A DNA stretch of 64,000 bases from Paraspadella gotoi (lineage: Eukaryota; Chaetognatha): the NCBI GenBank assembly GCA_051294375.1, contig CM119266.1, positions 7,023,431-7,087,430 of the forward strand, read 5' to 3'. The translations under genes and the position numbers were made by a program. The number at the start of each line of letters is the position of its first letter. Position 1 is the stretch's first letter. Of this stretch, positions 51,944 through 62,476 are shown piece by piece. The notes under the pieces were generated by a model. The model saw only the letters and a list, made by a program, of their open reading frames with translations, was not told the origin of the DNA and ran no database searches.

Positions 51944-54900
51944 AAATAATGAAAATAATAAAAATAATAAAAATAATAATAATAATAAAAATAACAGGAA
52001 TTTAAAAAATAAAGTTTTTAAAAAAAAAGCTTAAGGGATAAAGAAATATAAACTCTAAAATATTTAAATATCTAAAATGTAATAGTATGAGTAATAACAC
52101 AAAAACTTCCAAAATTCAAAAATAAAGACAAGACCATTCTTCGCAGACTCAAGGCCCTTGGCGTCGACGCCGATCACCTTAAGGAGGCCACTGATTTCGT
52201 CCACACACGCTCAATAGGAGACTTTCACGTGAAAGGAGGTCAGACAAACTCTTAATTTTTTCCTTGTTATTTATGCAATATATATATTTAATTATTTATA
52301 CATCACACTTTATACTATAATCTGATGAAAAAAATGTCAATTGAGATTAATGACGAAGTCTTGTTATATAAGGTCGGAACTTTTGATACAACCAAGAATG
52401 ATTTTATTTTATGGTACAGACAAGTTTCGGCTTTAATTCATGCCTTCATCAGTGCTTTAATCACAATGAAAAAAATGTCAAAGAATGAATAAACATTATC
52501 TTATTCTATGACGATTGAAGTTTTTATGCAAATAAGATTAAGAGACTTAGTCTCATTCAAGATTATATTCAAAAATTATCTCTTACAAATCCAAAAGCTG
52601 AAATCTCGAAAATGTTCATTAGTCATTTTGTTGCCGAGTCCCTTTTTCTACAAACCGATTGAGTGACTGACCGACAAACTTCCCTCGGGCCCTTCTCTCT
52701 TTTTAAATCCCTAATTCCGCGGATTTTGCCCCTCTTTGGTCGAGGCCGGCATGAACGTTGGCATGTTTGGCGATGGATGCGGTGTGTCTTAAGGCGTACG
52801 AGTTGACATTATCGGGGTTCGTCGAGGAAATGAGCCGGGACACGCTCGTCATCGACCTGCCCTTGACCTCGCTAAATGATCTGAGAAAAAGAGAAAGAAG
52901 CAGGAGAGGCATGTGGAGGAATTGAGACTTGGTTGTGCTGCGGAAATGGTTTCTCACCTCCTTTTGCATTTCCAAGTAAAAGTGTTCCTCTTCTCTCCCA
53001 TCCTGACCGGATAGGTCTTTCTCAGCTCCTTCATGTCCGCTCTATGCTCTTGCAACAATCGATTGCTCCAGCCTCCCTGATTGATTAATTGATTTAATCG
53101 AAGGGAATAATTTGATGAAGAATACCGTAAGCGTAAATGATATTTCTTTCATGGACTTTTCATTCTTTACCAGTTGTTTGTAGCCTGCACTCACCATCGA
53201 CTGGAGGCAGTCATCCCAGCGCAACTGATTGTCGGTTACGTTCTTACGGAAACAAGACAAATACGTCTCTCGCTGATAAATTGCCAGAGATTTTTGATAG
53301 GACTTGTCCTGCAAATGTTCGAAAAATGATAAATGGTTTTGTTCACTGGTGGCTTTGAAAAACAGAAAAACAATTGTCATCACGTGATGAAAAAAGTCGA
53401 TGTCTTTAATGGAATCTTTGTTCACACAAGTGGCCGCCTTTTCTTCGTCGTCGCCCGCGCCGGAGCTCTGCACCAGAGGCACACCCAACTCTATCTTGGC
53501 CAGCTTCGTCTTGTCTTGGAAAAATTCCCATATCCAGCACAAGGCTAGATAACCAGCGTTTCCTTAAGGAGTGACCGAGTGTATGAGTAATTGAGTATGC
53601 CTAAAATTTTTAAATATTTTTTTCTTTACCTTTGCGAGTCATCAAAGGCGCGATGAGGTCCTTGGGAAAATCTATTTTGGCGCTCTTGAAAAAGAGGCGA
53701 AGAAAGATCCAATTGCGCTCGTACAAATCCCAACGATGTCCGTAGCATCCCTTCAGTAAAAATAAGAAAAACGAGACGTGAACAGTTTCGGAAAAGTAAG
53801 AAAATTGCAGCGTCGACTCGGTTACATGCAGAAGACACGCCGCTCCAGACTCTGGATAATATTTCAAGAAAATCTCTGCGATGAGAGCTCCGCTGGCGGC
53901 GTCGTGTCGGGGATGTAGGAATTTGTGACGAAGTTTCAATCTGACGTCAAAACAAAACAAAACAAAAAAGATCTAAAGGATGAGGAAAATGAAAAAAAAC
54001 AAACCATAATTCAGGCTTTAAACTTTTTTCTCACGTTGTGAGCCATTTGATGACCACCCGAGGCAACGACGTTCTCGGCCGATCTCTTTCCGGCCACGTT
54101 ATCGGCGGCGGCGGAGGCTCATCTTTCTTATCCTTTTTCCCGCCTTCCGGTTCACTTTTTTCCGCCATCTTTGTTTTGTAATTTGTTGTTATTTATATTT
54201 TATTTATTCATCATTTTCCTATGATCTTTCGAGGTCGGTAGAAGTCAAAGAAGCGCTAAGCCGCCTCATTTTCGTTGTAAGTTCTGAAGATAAGAAAAAT
54301 TTCGTTTCAATTACTTGTTATATTGTATTTATTATGGTTTTTCAAGGAAAGAAAGTCGATTGTCCCACTTTAATTTCTTCTAACCTCCTACTTGAAGGCT
54401 ACCGCGAGCGCGTGGAGCTCCGCAACTCCTCCTACGAGCCCGTCATCGCCGAACCGGAGATCCACGGAGGCATCGAGATCGACGAGGACACGCGGTTTCT
54501 CGTCCTCATGTCTGACGGGCTCTATAACGCCGTCGCGGAGGCCACCGGCACGGCCACACCCAACGCCGGTCAGGAGACGCTTGGATAGCTATACAAATAA
54601 TAATAATTATAATGACAATAGACAATATTAAAATTCTGTATTTAATATTGAGCCATTTAATGTTGTTGGACAGAAATCGCGGCGAGAGTCGCGGAGGAGT
54701 TCTCCAACCAATCGACTCTCAACGGCGTCGCTCAGTCGGTCGTCGATTTCGTCGTCAGGACGCACAACGATTACTACATGCAGACGAGAAGCAATAACCA
54801 GTCCAAGAATTCAGGTAGGTCCCGTAACTTTTACTATTTTAAGTTGAGTTTAGTGTTGTGAAAAACTTAGAATAAGAATCTGAGATGAATGCGATTATCT

Positions 54901-56345
54901 CGTTATAATTTTAAATTTTCCATTTTTAGTCGGAGGCGACGCGGATCTCATGGGCGGCATTCCTCTGGCGCCGCGGACGAGGGACGACATCACGTTGCTC
55001 GTCCGAAATTTTAAGTAAGGCTCTAGTTATATCTATTCTCCATTTCGTCTTTCGTACCATTAATTCTCAAACTTTTCAATTTTAATTAATTCCTTTTTCA
55101 CACATCTTCAGCTACTCGATGCCACGCGGTCCCTCGTCCATCTCATCCCCGGCGTCGACCCCTTCCTCCTCATCCTCCCTCAGCTCCATCTCCTTCGCCA
55201 ACAAACGTCAACCCATCGCCGGCGCCGGCGCTTCTCCCGCTCCCCTCGTCACTCCACTCAAGCTCAAAATACCACCCTCATCCAACAACAAGGTACATTA
55301 TGTTCAAGTATGTTCTCTGCCTTGTTTATTTAGAAGATAATCTATATCCGGAAATACATTTTAAATTCTCTTGCCTCTTCTAAGGTTATAATTATCTTTT
55401 TAAAGGAACCGTCAATGACGCCAACGCCTCAACCAGAATCGAACCCAGCGACTCCCACTTCCCCACGAAACGGTTTGACTTCGCCCGAAACCAGGGCGCC
55501 TGGTCCACCGGCACTTTCAGTCTTCAACGGTGGCCTAGGGGAAGGCGCCGGCGCACCGCAATCTCAACTTATCAGGAAACAGTCTTCGAGAAGCACCACA
55601 ACTGGTAAAAGAATGTGATGAGAAGAAAAAAGGATAAAAGAAAACAATAAATGGATGAAAATGAGGAAGAATAACAAGAAGAAAGAATGAGAGAGAATTA
55701 TTTACGATTTAATTCAGCCTCCATCGAAAGTGGCGTCTCCACGCAAAGTGGAGATGGAAGTCCTCAAGGAAGTCGGAAGCGCCATCTTTTTTCTCTGCCG
55801 AGGTTAGACCTAAAATTTTACATTTCAAATAAATCATTAAATATCATAGTGTGACTTTGGTATGTGCTTATTTATTATTATTATTATTATTATTATTTAT
55901 ATTTCGACAGGCAACGGGCGGGGGCGTTGTTGCTTGACGAAGACGGACGCATCGAGCCTTATGTCGATTTCGCTCCCTTTTATTTATTAATCGGTGATAA
56001 AAATATTTTGTCGTTTTTCAAACGTTCGAAAACTTAAACTTGTACAAATTTCATGTGAATGTATTGTACTTTTAGATAATTGTTCCAAGTTTGCCCGATT
56101 TTAGCCTAAAATCATAAAAAGATTAATATTATCTTTTCTTAGAGCAAATCGAGCGCGAACGGCATGATAGCTATGGGAACAGCGTCGTCGGCGGACCGGG
56201 CGGCGGACTCGTCAGCGGCGGATTTTCGGAAGAGCACCTCAATGGTGACCTAAGTGGGAGCGATTCCTTCCCCAACACTCCCGACGCCGAAGGATTCGTT
56301 TGGGTTCCCAAGTCTTACAGTCACGACGACCACAGTCAAGTCTGA
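47690..56345 (+). CDS. TAB1: TAK1-binding protein 1 (TAB1), with apparent frame lesions
   Basis: PP2C-like adaptor that activates the kinase TAK1 in TGF-beta and innate immune signalling (family knowledge). Exons: 47690-47972, 51144-51348, 51459-51546, 51627-51882, 52147-52238, 54398-54568, 54674-54814, 54930-55014, 55112-55292, 55406-55604, 55718-55802, 55911-55993, 56143-56345; roughly 690 aa. The PP2C-like core shows SQWTDDLPVL, FLYGVFDGHDGS, ISGG-like IRGGTSAVVALVVNNRLYVA and PVIAEPEIHGG. A Ser/Pro-rich linker leads to the TAK1-binding motif EPYVDFAPFY. Three one-base problems occur: exon 1 near 47930, exon 2 near 51310 (after GGGG), and the exon 2 donor (CATCAGTAAGG where CAGGTAAGG is expected). 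Reading through 55994 instead of splicing would end the protein at 56037. Confidence 0.85.
47990..48345 (+). repeat. Minisatellite, about 71-bp unit, five copies
   Basis: Lies in TAB1 intron 1. Each unit contains GAAAAAGGGCCTCCAGGTTA, ACGCCCTGCTCCTTCCTCCG, TCCGCCTATCTCGTACACAA and TGTTATATTTT. Copies differ by 1-3 base indels. Most of the tract stays open in one frame, but no protein is implied. Confidence 0.9.
48785..49020. repeat. Degenerate GATGATAACCAAATGATT tandem array
   Basis: About nine imperfect units of 25-30 bp (GATGCGATGATAACCAAATG and variants) in TAB1 intron 1. No spacer-repeat regularity, so not a CRISPR-like array. Confidence 0.75.
49055..49335. repeat. GA-rich simple repeat
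   Basis: Two AGAGAG-dominated tracts (49055-49135 and 49228-49335) with A and C interruptions, in TAB1 intron 1. They create long Arg/Glu-rich open frames that are artefacts. Confidence 0.9.
49860..50460. repeat. Diverged tandem units of about 200 bp in TAB1 intron 1
   Basis: The phrases CTCAAAAtCGCTAAAATCCGCT and TAAACCTGGGTAAACGA recur near 49938/50020, 50141/50217 and 50340/50430 in the same order. Copies are strongly diverged. The rest of the intron to 51143 shows nothing recognisable. Confidence 0.5.
51884..51985. repeat. TAA microsatellite
   Basis: An (AAT)n run of about 20 perfect units followed by interrupted AAAATAATA, starting directly at the donor of TAB1 exon 4. Length changes here could affect splicing. 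Confidence 0.95.
52420..52456 (-). repeat. Hammerhead-like motif relative
   Basis: The minus strand reads CTGATGAAGGC, an 8-10 nt loop, then GCCGAAACTTGTC. The layout (CTGATGA, extra A, GC-paired stem, GAAAC) matches the arms of the palindrome at 44171-44352, with a different but still complementary stem. It lies in TAB1 intron 5, beside the nested gene. Confidence 0.5.
52703..54168 (-). CDS. CH-like-domain protein (SPATA4/SPEF1-type), nested in TAB1 intron
   Basis: On the minus strand inside TAB1 intron 5. Exons (minus): 54168-54035, 53940 down to about 53630 (possibly with an 80-nt intron inside), about 53553 down to about 53200 (with a similar optional intron), then about 53040-52962 and about 52880-52703; about 270-320 aa depending on the optional introns. 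The first exon encodes ITWPERDRPRTSLPRVVIKW. The next segments resemble the CH-like fold of SPATA4/SPEF1 proteins: ALIAEIFLKYYP, ERNWIFLRLFFKSAKIDFPK, DLIAPLM and LALCWIWEFF. These families are tied to flagella and microtubules. I am fairly sure it is a gene, less sure of the family and of the last two exons. Confidence 0.6.
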
Positions 56346-56748
56346 CATGATGACATTCTGTCTCGAGCCCATTGTCGTCCTGACGAAAAAAAAACAAACA
56401 ACTGACAGTGAAGCGAAGAAATTCAAAAATACTAGTCTTATCTATCCCTCTTGTCCCCCACCCTTTAAAACCCTCCTTAATCCCTTCAACCCCGTTGTTC
56501 CCCCATCCCCCCTCCCCTCCCCTCCCCTCCCCTCAACTGCCAATCGCCGGCGCGAGAGATGAAGCTCTTAATTTTATTATGATGTATCTTGCGTCGCTAA
56601 ATGATATATGATGAAAGATTGTTTGTGATAGGATATAGAAATGAAATAAATTTATTCAAACGTTTCGCCACCTCTGTTTTGTTTTGCTTTTTTAATAAAT
56701 CACGTTTATTATTGCCAATTTTTTTAAAGATATTTATAAGGGTAAGGA
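56346..56748. other. TAB1-GTF3A spacer
   Basis: C-rich and CCCT-rich near 56450-56535, then AT-rich, with no coding signal. GAAATAAATTT near 56640 may end the TAB1 transcript. Confidence 0.4.
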
Positions 56749-58326
56749 ATGGGGTCGGTAAGCAAGGAATCGGAAACTGACGCGCGAAGGCATTTAAGAC
56801 GCGGCGTCGAAACCGGCGACAAAAGACGTCACGAGGTCGACTGGGACGATACCGAATCAAAACGGCGGCTGCTCGACGTCGCCGACGATGACGACGACGA
56901 CCCCAATTTCGTCGTTGACGAAAACGACGACGAAACTGACGACGATATTCCCTCATCGCCGCTCGAAAAAAGCCCCTCCGCCCTCAGTCGCTCATCGCCG
57001 ATTCCATTCAAACTCCTTTCATCGCTCCTGCCGCCTCCGCCCCGAGGAAACTCCCGTCCGTCCGGTCAAAAACACGTCTGCTCTTTCGCCGGTTGCGGCA
57101 AGACGTTCGGGAAACCCTCGCGTCTTGAGAATCACCTTCGCACTCACACCGGCGAAAGGCCTTTCGTCTGTGACTTCGAAGGCTGCGGAAATTCGTACAC
57201 TCGTAACCAACATCTGCAGCGTCATTTGCGGTCGCACGAGAAAGAGAAGACGACAACAACAACTCGAAAGCCCCACCAAAAAGCACTCCTCGCCGCAGAG
57301 TCCAAAATCCCACGATCTTCCACCGACTCCGCCTTCGTTTGCTCTCATCCCGGTTGCGGCAAACGCCTCGCTTCTGAACGGTCCCTTCGCACCCACGAGA
57401 ACATCCACGGCGCCGTCAGATTTTCTTGCGACATCTCCGGCTGCCGCGCCACTTATCCGTCGGAGAAGTCTCTCAAGCGGCACCGACGCGAGGCTCATCG
57501 CACGGAAACTGCGGCGCCGCTTTTGCCGAAAGTCGTCGTCGTCTCCGCCGAAGAATCCGACGCGACTTCAACGGACGTTGATGAGCGAAATAAGACGACG
57601 ACATCGAGCGACGGGTTCAAGACTTATCCTTGTCCCTCCTGCGATCAAAGGTTCAAGAAGCACTGGCAGTTGAAGACCCACTCTTTCGAACACACCGGAG
57701 TCCTTCCTTTTCCCTGCAAGCGCGAAGGTTGCGATCGCGCCTTTCTTCTTCGGTCTCATTTGCGCCGACACGTAAAACAACGGCATCGAATCCATCGCTG
57801 CGCGGTGCCCGACTGCGGCACCTTCTTCGCTTCCGGCCTCGAGGCGCGGCGTCATCTTAAGGAGGCGCATCCGAAGCCCTGCGCCGTCTGCGGAAAACGC
57901 GTGAGCTCGAATTACGCAAAGGCGCACGCGGCGACGCATTCTGAGAAGAGGACGGCGTTCGAGTGTGCCGTTGAAGGCTGCGGCAGGATTTTCCTCCGGA
58001 GGTCGAACCTCAAACAACACGTTAATTCGAGTCACGGTCAAGAGCGGCGCCTCCAATGCCCCGTCGAGGAGTGCGACCGATCCTTCCAGCACAAGGGGAG
58101 TTTGGATCGGCACGTCAAGAGACACGAGGAAGGGACGGGAGGCAAGGTGGGACGGGATTCGACGAAGAAGAGAGGAAAGAAGAGAACGGACGTCGCAAAA
58201 GCCTTGGCAGGATTGGACGAGGAAGAGGATGAGGAGACGTTGAGATTGGGAGGATTAGAGGACGACGACAACGACAATTACGTTCTTGACTCTTTGAATC
58301 TCGAGTCTCGACACCTAGTATCCTGA
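56749..58326 (+). CDS. GTF3A: Transcription factor IIIA, ten C2H2 fingers
   Basis: A single-exon gene of 525 aa. TFIIIA binds the internal control region of 5S rRNA genes to recruit RNA polymerase III and also binds 5S RNA itself. An acidic, disordered N-terminus (1-105) precedes ten C2H2 fingers (about 110-475). The finger [14 protein letters not shown] matches finger 4 of vertebrate TFIIIA, and the following five match fingers 5-9 in order, including a short-spaced CAVCGKRV finger and the final [18 protein letters not shown]. Four fingers precede it rather than three, so one is extra. Finger linkers are long (about 25-35 residues) after fingers 2 and 4. The C-terminal basic [11 protein letters not shown] could be a nuclear signal. 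Confidence 0.88.
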   Translation: MGSVSKESETDARRHLRRGVETGDKRRHEVDWDDTESKRRLLDVADDDDDDPNFVVDENDDETDDDIPSSPLEKSPSALSRSSPIPFKLLSSLLPPPPRGNSRPSGQKHVCSFAGCGKTFGKPSRLENHLRTHTGERPFVCDFEGCGNSYTRNQHLQRHLRSHEKEKTTTTTRKPHQKALLAAESKIPRSSTDSAFVCSHPGCGKRLASERSLRTHENIHGAVRFSCDISGCRATYPSEKSLKRHRREAHRTETAAPLLPKVVVVSAEESDATSTDVDERNKTTTSSDGFKTYPCPSCDQRFKKHWQLKTHSFEHTGVLPFPCKREGCDRAFLLRSHLRRHVKQRHRIHRCAVPDCGTFFASGLEARRHLKEAHPKPCAVCGKRVSSNYAKAHAATHSEKRTAFECAVEGCGRIFLRRSNLKQHVNSSHGQERRLQCPVEECDRSFQHKGSLDRHVKRHEEGTGGKVGRDSTKKRGKKRTDVAKALAGLDEEEDEETLRLGGLEDDDNDNYVLDSLNLESRHLVS

Positions 58327-60590
58327 GCGAAGTGCCATGCCCCTTTTTGTTTTATTGTGAAGTTTAAAATGCTCATTTTATAGATTATAGCTTCGTATCT
58401 ACCTGATTGTTAACTAGTTAAAAAAAATCAGTGTTTATTTTGTTTCTTTTATTTTTTCAGTTAATTAATGCAAACAAAAACTTAAGGAGAAAAGACACAT
58501 TCGAAGCGTATAACAAAATCTGTCAGGCGCGGTAGTGACGTGTCACCGAAGGATCTAACATGTGGTTATTTACAATTTTTACAAATTTTTATATTTGTTT
58601 TGTAAAACATCAACGTAATTTTTTGTTAGGTTTCCGTTTTTAAATATAAACAATTTTCTTCACATGTGTTCTGAGCTCCCCAACTCCGCTTCATTATTTT
58701 ATAATTCAAAATAAGATATATAAACTCAATTATTTAACAGCTATTCCGAGGCGCTTAAGACTTAAATCTATAATTCAAAGAACAAAATAAACTTCCGTGT
58801 TGCCCCACAGCCTCCCCCCCGGTATAATATACCGGGCCGGTATATCGATCGGATGTGATTTTTTTCATCCTTATTAATTTGTTTTTTAACGAGTCAAGTC
58901 TTCTCCGCGATGTTGTTGTTGTTCATTTTCTTTTCCTTCTCATTAAAAGAAAGTAAGCGCCCATATTGCGAAGTCAAAAGATATCCTACACTGAGGCGCA
59001 AAAAAAAAAAGACACTTCTTTCACACCGAAGAAAAACTATATTGGATGGATGAATTTCACTGAGATATAAAAACATAAAACAAAGCTTATTGAAAGAAAG
59101 CGATTGGTCCAGGTCCCATTAAAATCGGTCAAAGCGTCAAAGTTATAGGTCGTCAAAGTCGATTGGTACAAAACATCTGACGAGAATAAATTAATTTTAA
59201 TCAAGAAATGTCTCTAACTTTCCTTATTATAATATATTTATCATATGAAATTATCTGAACAAATTAAGCATCAAATATCTGTAAGGATAGGTGTCAACCA
59301 TTTTTAACCTAAATCAAATTAAAATAAGTAGAAAAACAATCTTTTAAAAATAAAGAAAAAGCAGTCGAGTGATAACTTACCCAAGGTAAATTTCAAAGCT
59401 TCTGTGAAGTATTTTGATGCTTCACGCCCGCAGAGTCGCGCGTTCGAGACGTCGCTCGTTCCGTGTAATTTAATGAGGGAGCTTTATGGAAAACTAGCTG
59501 TATTTTCCGCTGAATCACGAGGCCAATTATGAAGGAAAAGTCGTGAATCAAATGCTAAGGCTTTATTTTCAGTAAAATATCCATAAGTTGTCCCGTAAAA
59601 CTGTATTAGGGACGAGCGAATCGTTTCTTGGCTGAGTCTAAATAAGAACTAAAAAATTGTCTCATATCTCTCCAAATTATGACGGTCAAACAAAAGACCA
59701 GCAAAATAACAATGAGACAAAAGAGACGGGTCAAACACAATAATGAAGAATTTTAGGCGAATCTGATTGACCTTAAAATGTTAGAAAGAGACTGAAAAAT
59801 AATTTGGCAAGGCATAGTATTTCACAGCTTCTTTCCTTAAAGCATCTCGTGTTAAATCAGACTAATATAAACTCTTACAATTATATTAAAATTATATTTT
59901 TTTTATCATTAAATTACGTTTTGATTTTGAGATAATTTAAAAAAAATTGATTGTTTTCAATATTTATTATCAAAATGCCATATTTGGCAGCAATTAAAAA
60001 AATATTTAAAAAAAGTAATACAAATTTATTGCCAAACCTTTTATATTTTTAATTTCATTATGATTTTGTTAATTCTATATTGTAAATATCAGTCAGAAAA
60101 AGAAGTGTCATCAATACTAACCTTTGGATATCACTTTTTCCCAATTCTATTTTGAGACTGCGACTTTAAAGTCTTGCTATTCTACTGATTGAACCGATTC
60201 AAATTTTTCTTACACCAATCGACAGCTATTTAAAAGAGCTGTACTTTTCATATATATTTTCTCAAAATTAAAAAAGAAATAGTGGTGTATTTAAAGCTAC
60301 ATAGTATCTTCTTTTTTTTTTGCGTCGCAGTGTATGTACGTTTGGTTGACTCCCCTGCCCAGTTTAAAGATTTTCTTGCCACGAGAAAGTGCAACCATCT
60401 CGAAATCAGGCTCGCCCCGTTCTCACTCTTGCTTCAGGAGATCGTGATATAATCTTCGCTTCGGCGGAAAATCCGAAATGTGGACGTATTTATACTTTCT
60501 CCCCCTCCTTTCTGCCACTTGTCTCGAAATGTCCCTTCTCCTCTCTAAAATCACTCCTTATCTCCTTCACGAAACTATCCTCTTTTACTT
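58327..60590. other. Gene-poor AT-rich stretch
   Basis: No coding signal over 2.2 kb. A short palindromic patch, GGTATAATATACC with GGCCGGTATA, lies at 58820-58845. A slightly GC-rich patch lies at 59424-59470. No RNA gene could be recognised. Confidence 0.45.
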
Positions 60591-61160
60591 CACCCCCTCC
60601 TCTCCTCTCCCCTCCTTCCTCTGCCAACTCCTCCTCTCCCCTCTCCTCCCTCTGCCAACTCCTCCTCTCCCCTCTCCTTCCTCTGCCAACTCCTCCTCTC
60701 CCCTCTCCCCCTCGGCAACTCCTCCCTCCCTCTCCCTTCCTCCTGCCACTCCTCCTCTCCCCTCTCTTCCTCTGCCAACTCCTCCTCTCCCTTCCTCTTG
60801 CCAACTCCTCCTCTCCCCTCTCCTCCCTCTGCCACTCCTCCTCTCCCCTCTCCTTCCTCTGCAACTCCTCCTCTCCCCTCTCCTTCCTCTGCCAACTCCT
60901 CCTCTCCCCTCTCTCTTCCTCTGCCAATCCTCCTCTCCCCTCTCCTCCCTGCCAACTCCTCCTCTCCCCTCTCCTCCCTCTGCCAACTCCTCCTCTCCCT
61001 TCCTCCCTTGCCAACTCCTCCTCTCCCCTCTCCTTCCTCGCCAACTCCTCCTCTCCCCTCTCCTTCCTCTGCCAACTCCTCCTCCCCTCTCCTCCCTCTG
61101 CCAACTCTCCTCTCCCTCTCCTTCCCTCTGCCAACTCCTCTCCCCTCTCCTCCCCAACTC
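60590..61160. repeat. CT-rich minisatellite, about 30-bp unit
   Basis: About 17 imperfect copies of CTCTGCCAACTCCTCCTCTC plus a CCCTCTCCTCC tail. Strong purine/pyrimidine strand bias. Long open frames on both strands come from the repeat and are not genes. Confidence 0.92.
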
Positions 61161-61487
61161 ATGGACGCGATGATTTTTGTTGTTGTTATTCGCCTCGTGA
61201 TTCGAAGTTTTTGCCGGTGAAAATTTTTACGAGTGAAACTTGAATCGACAGTCGGGACCTCGTCTGGTCTCGGGTGCTTTAATCTTGACGAATGGTTTTC
61301 CTCCGATTGCTCTTCTCGACTTACCTGATGCTCACCTAATTGTCGCCTAACAGCTGAGGAGAGGTATACACTTTATTTGAAATACATTTCTATTTTAGTC
61401 CTCTGCCTTTTACTTTCGCCATCGCCCGGGAAGAGTAAAGATCGTAAAAAAAGGATTGGTCGGCTTTCTCTCTCTCTCTCTCTCTCT

Positions 61488-61524
<37 letters not shown>

Positions 61525-62470
61525 CTCTCCTCTCTCTCTCTCTCTCTCTTCCACACACACGCTCTTTCCGACCTCGAGTCACTCGATCCTCTCACTGTGT
61601 GATATTCGCTCCCTCGTTTTTCGCTGTGAGAATCCAAAGCAAAAATAACAAGAAAAAATTTTCGAACCGCGCTTTTTTCTTTTTGACGACGACGATGATG
61701 ACGACGATTACGAAGACGACGACCCGGGTAAAAACTTTTGGTTCATTGAGTGCAGCCTAAGAATCATCGTCAATCCGCATCTGTTATGCATCCCATTTTT
61801 TTAGGAACTTTTTAACCGGGCCACCCGATACATATTTTCATTTTCGATGATACATTATTTGAAATATTATAAAATTTGTATTTTTGTGCTTAATTAACAT
61901 TTTTAACCTTTTTTTTCTCCTCTGAAATTTTCCCTAGATTTTTACACTCAGGGGGAAATCGTAACTTTTTTTTGGAGGCCAAAGTCGGCGAAGATGCGAC
62001 CACCACACGAACAGTGCCTTATCTCGTACTCGTAGCTTCGGTACAACAGAATTCTTCCAAATCTTTTTACTTTTTTCCTCAATTTTTTTTGTGGCTCGAG
62101 TCTCGTCTGATCTTTACTCATGACGAATCCCCGGGAGGAGATGTCTTCGCCTTGAGGCTTTCGAGCCAAAAAACAAAAGGTGAGGCAACGGGACATTCCG
62201 AGCGGAATGGGGCGGGGAAATCCGGTAATATTGCGACTTAAGAAGATGCGCCCACGCATTGAGAAATCAAGATTGAAAAGTGGGGGGAAATCCGGTTTAA
62301 GAATTCGTCATCAACAAAAGTGGATTTTATTTTGGAAGGGGGGAACTGTTCCAATAAAGTTTTTGCCTCGTGTATCAGTGTTTTCGAAGAAGTAAAACAA
62401 ATCTCGTGAAGGACCCAACTGTTAATACCAATATTATATTCGTCTTGATGTATGTGTCTTTGTTTTTACA
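61161..62470. other. Upstream region of the last gene
   Basis: Contains a (CT)n tract (about 61470-61550) and spacer. It may include non-coding first exons of the gene beginning at 62477, since an acceptor (TTTTTACAG) ends at 62471, but none can be defined. Confidence 0.4.
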
Positions 62471-62476
62471 GCATCG

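Noticed and set aside
58815-58850. Palindromic GGTATAATATACC patch as a promoter or origin
   Set aside because: Short, and with no gene close by; there is nothing to support a function.
59420-59480. GC patch with GCGTTCGAGAC as a tRNA B box
   Set aside because: No matching A box or cloverleaf could be drawn around it.
60389-61243. Long Ser/Pro/Leu-rich and Glu/Arg/Gly-rich frames
   Set aside because: Produced by the CT-rich minisatellite; every frame on both strands is open for the same reason.
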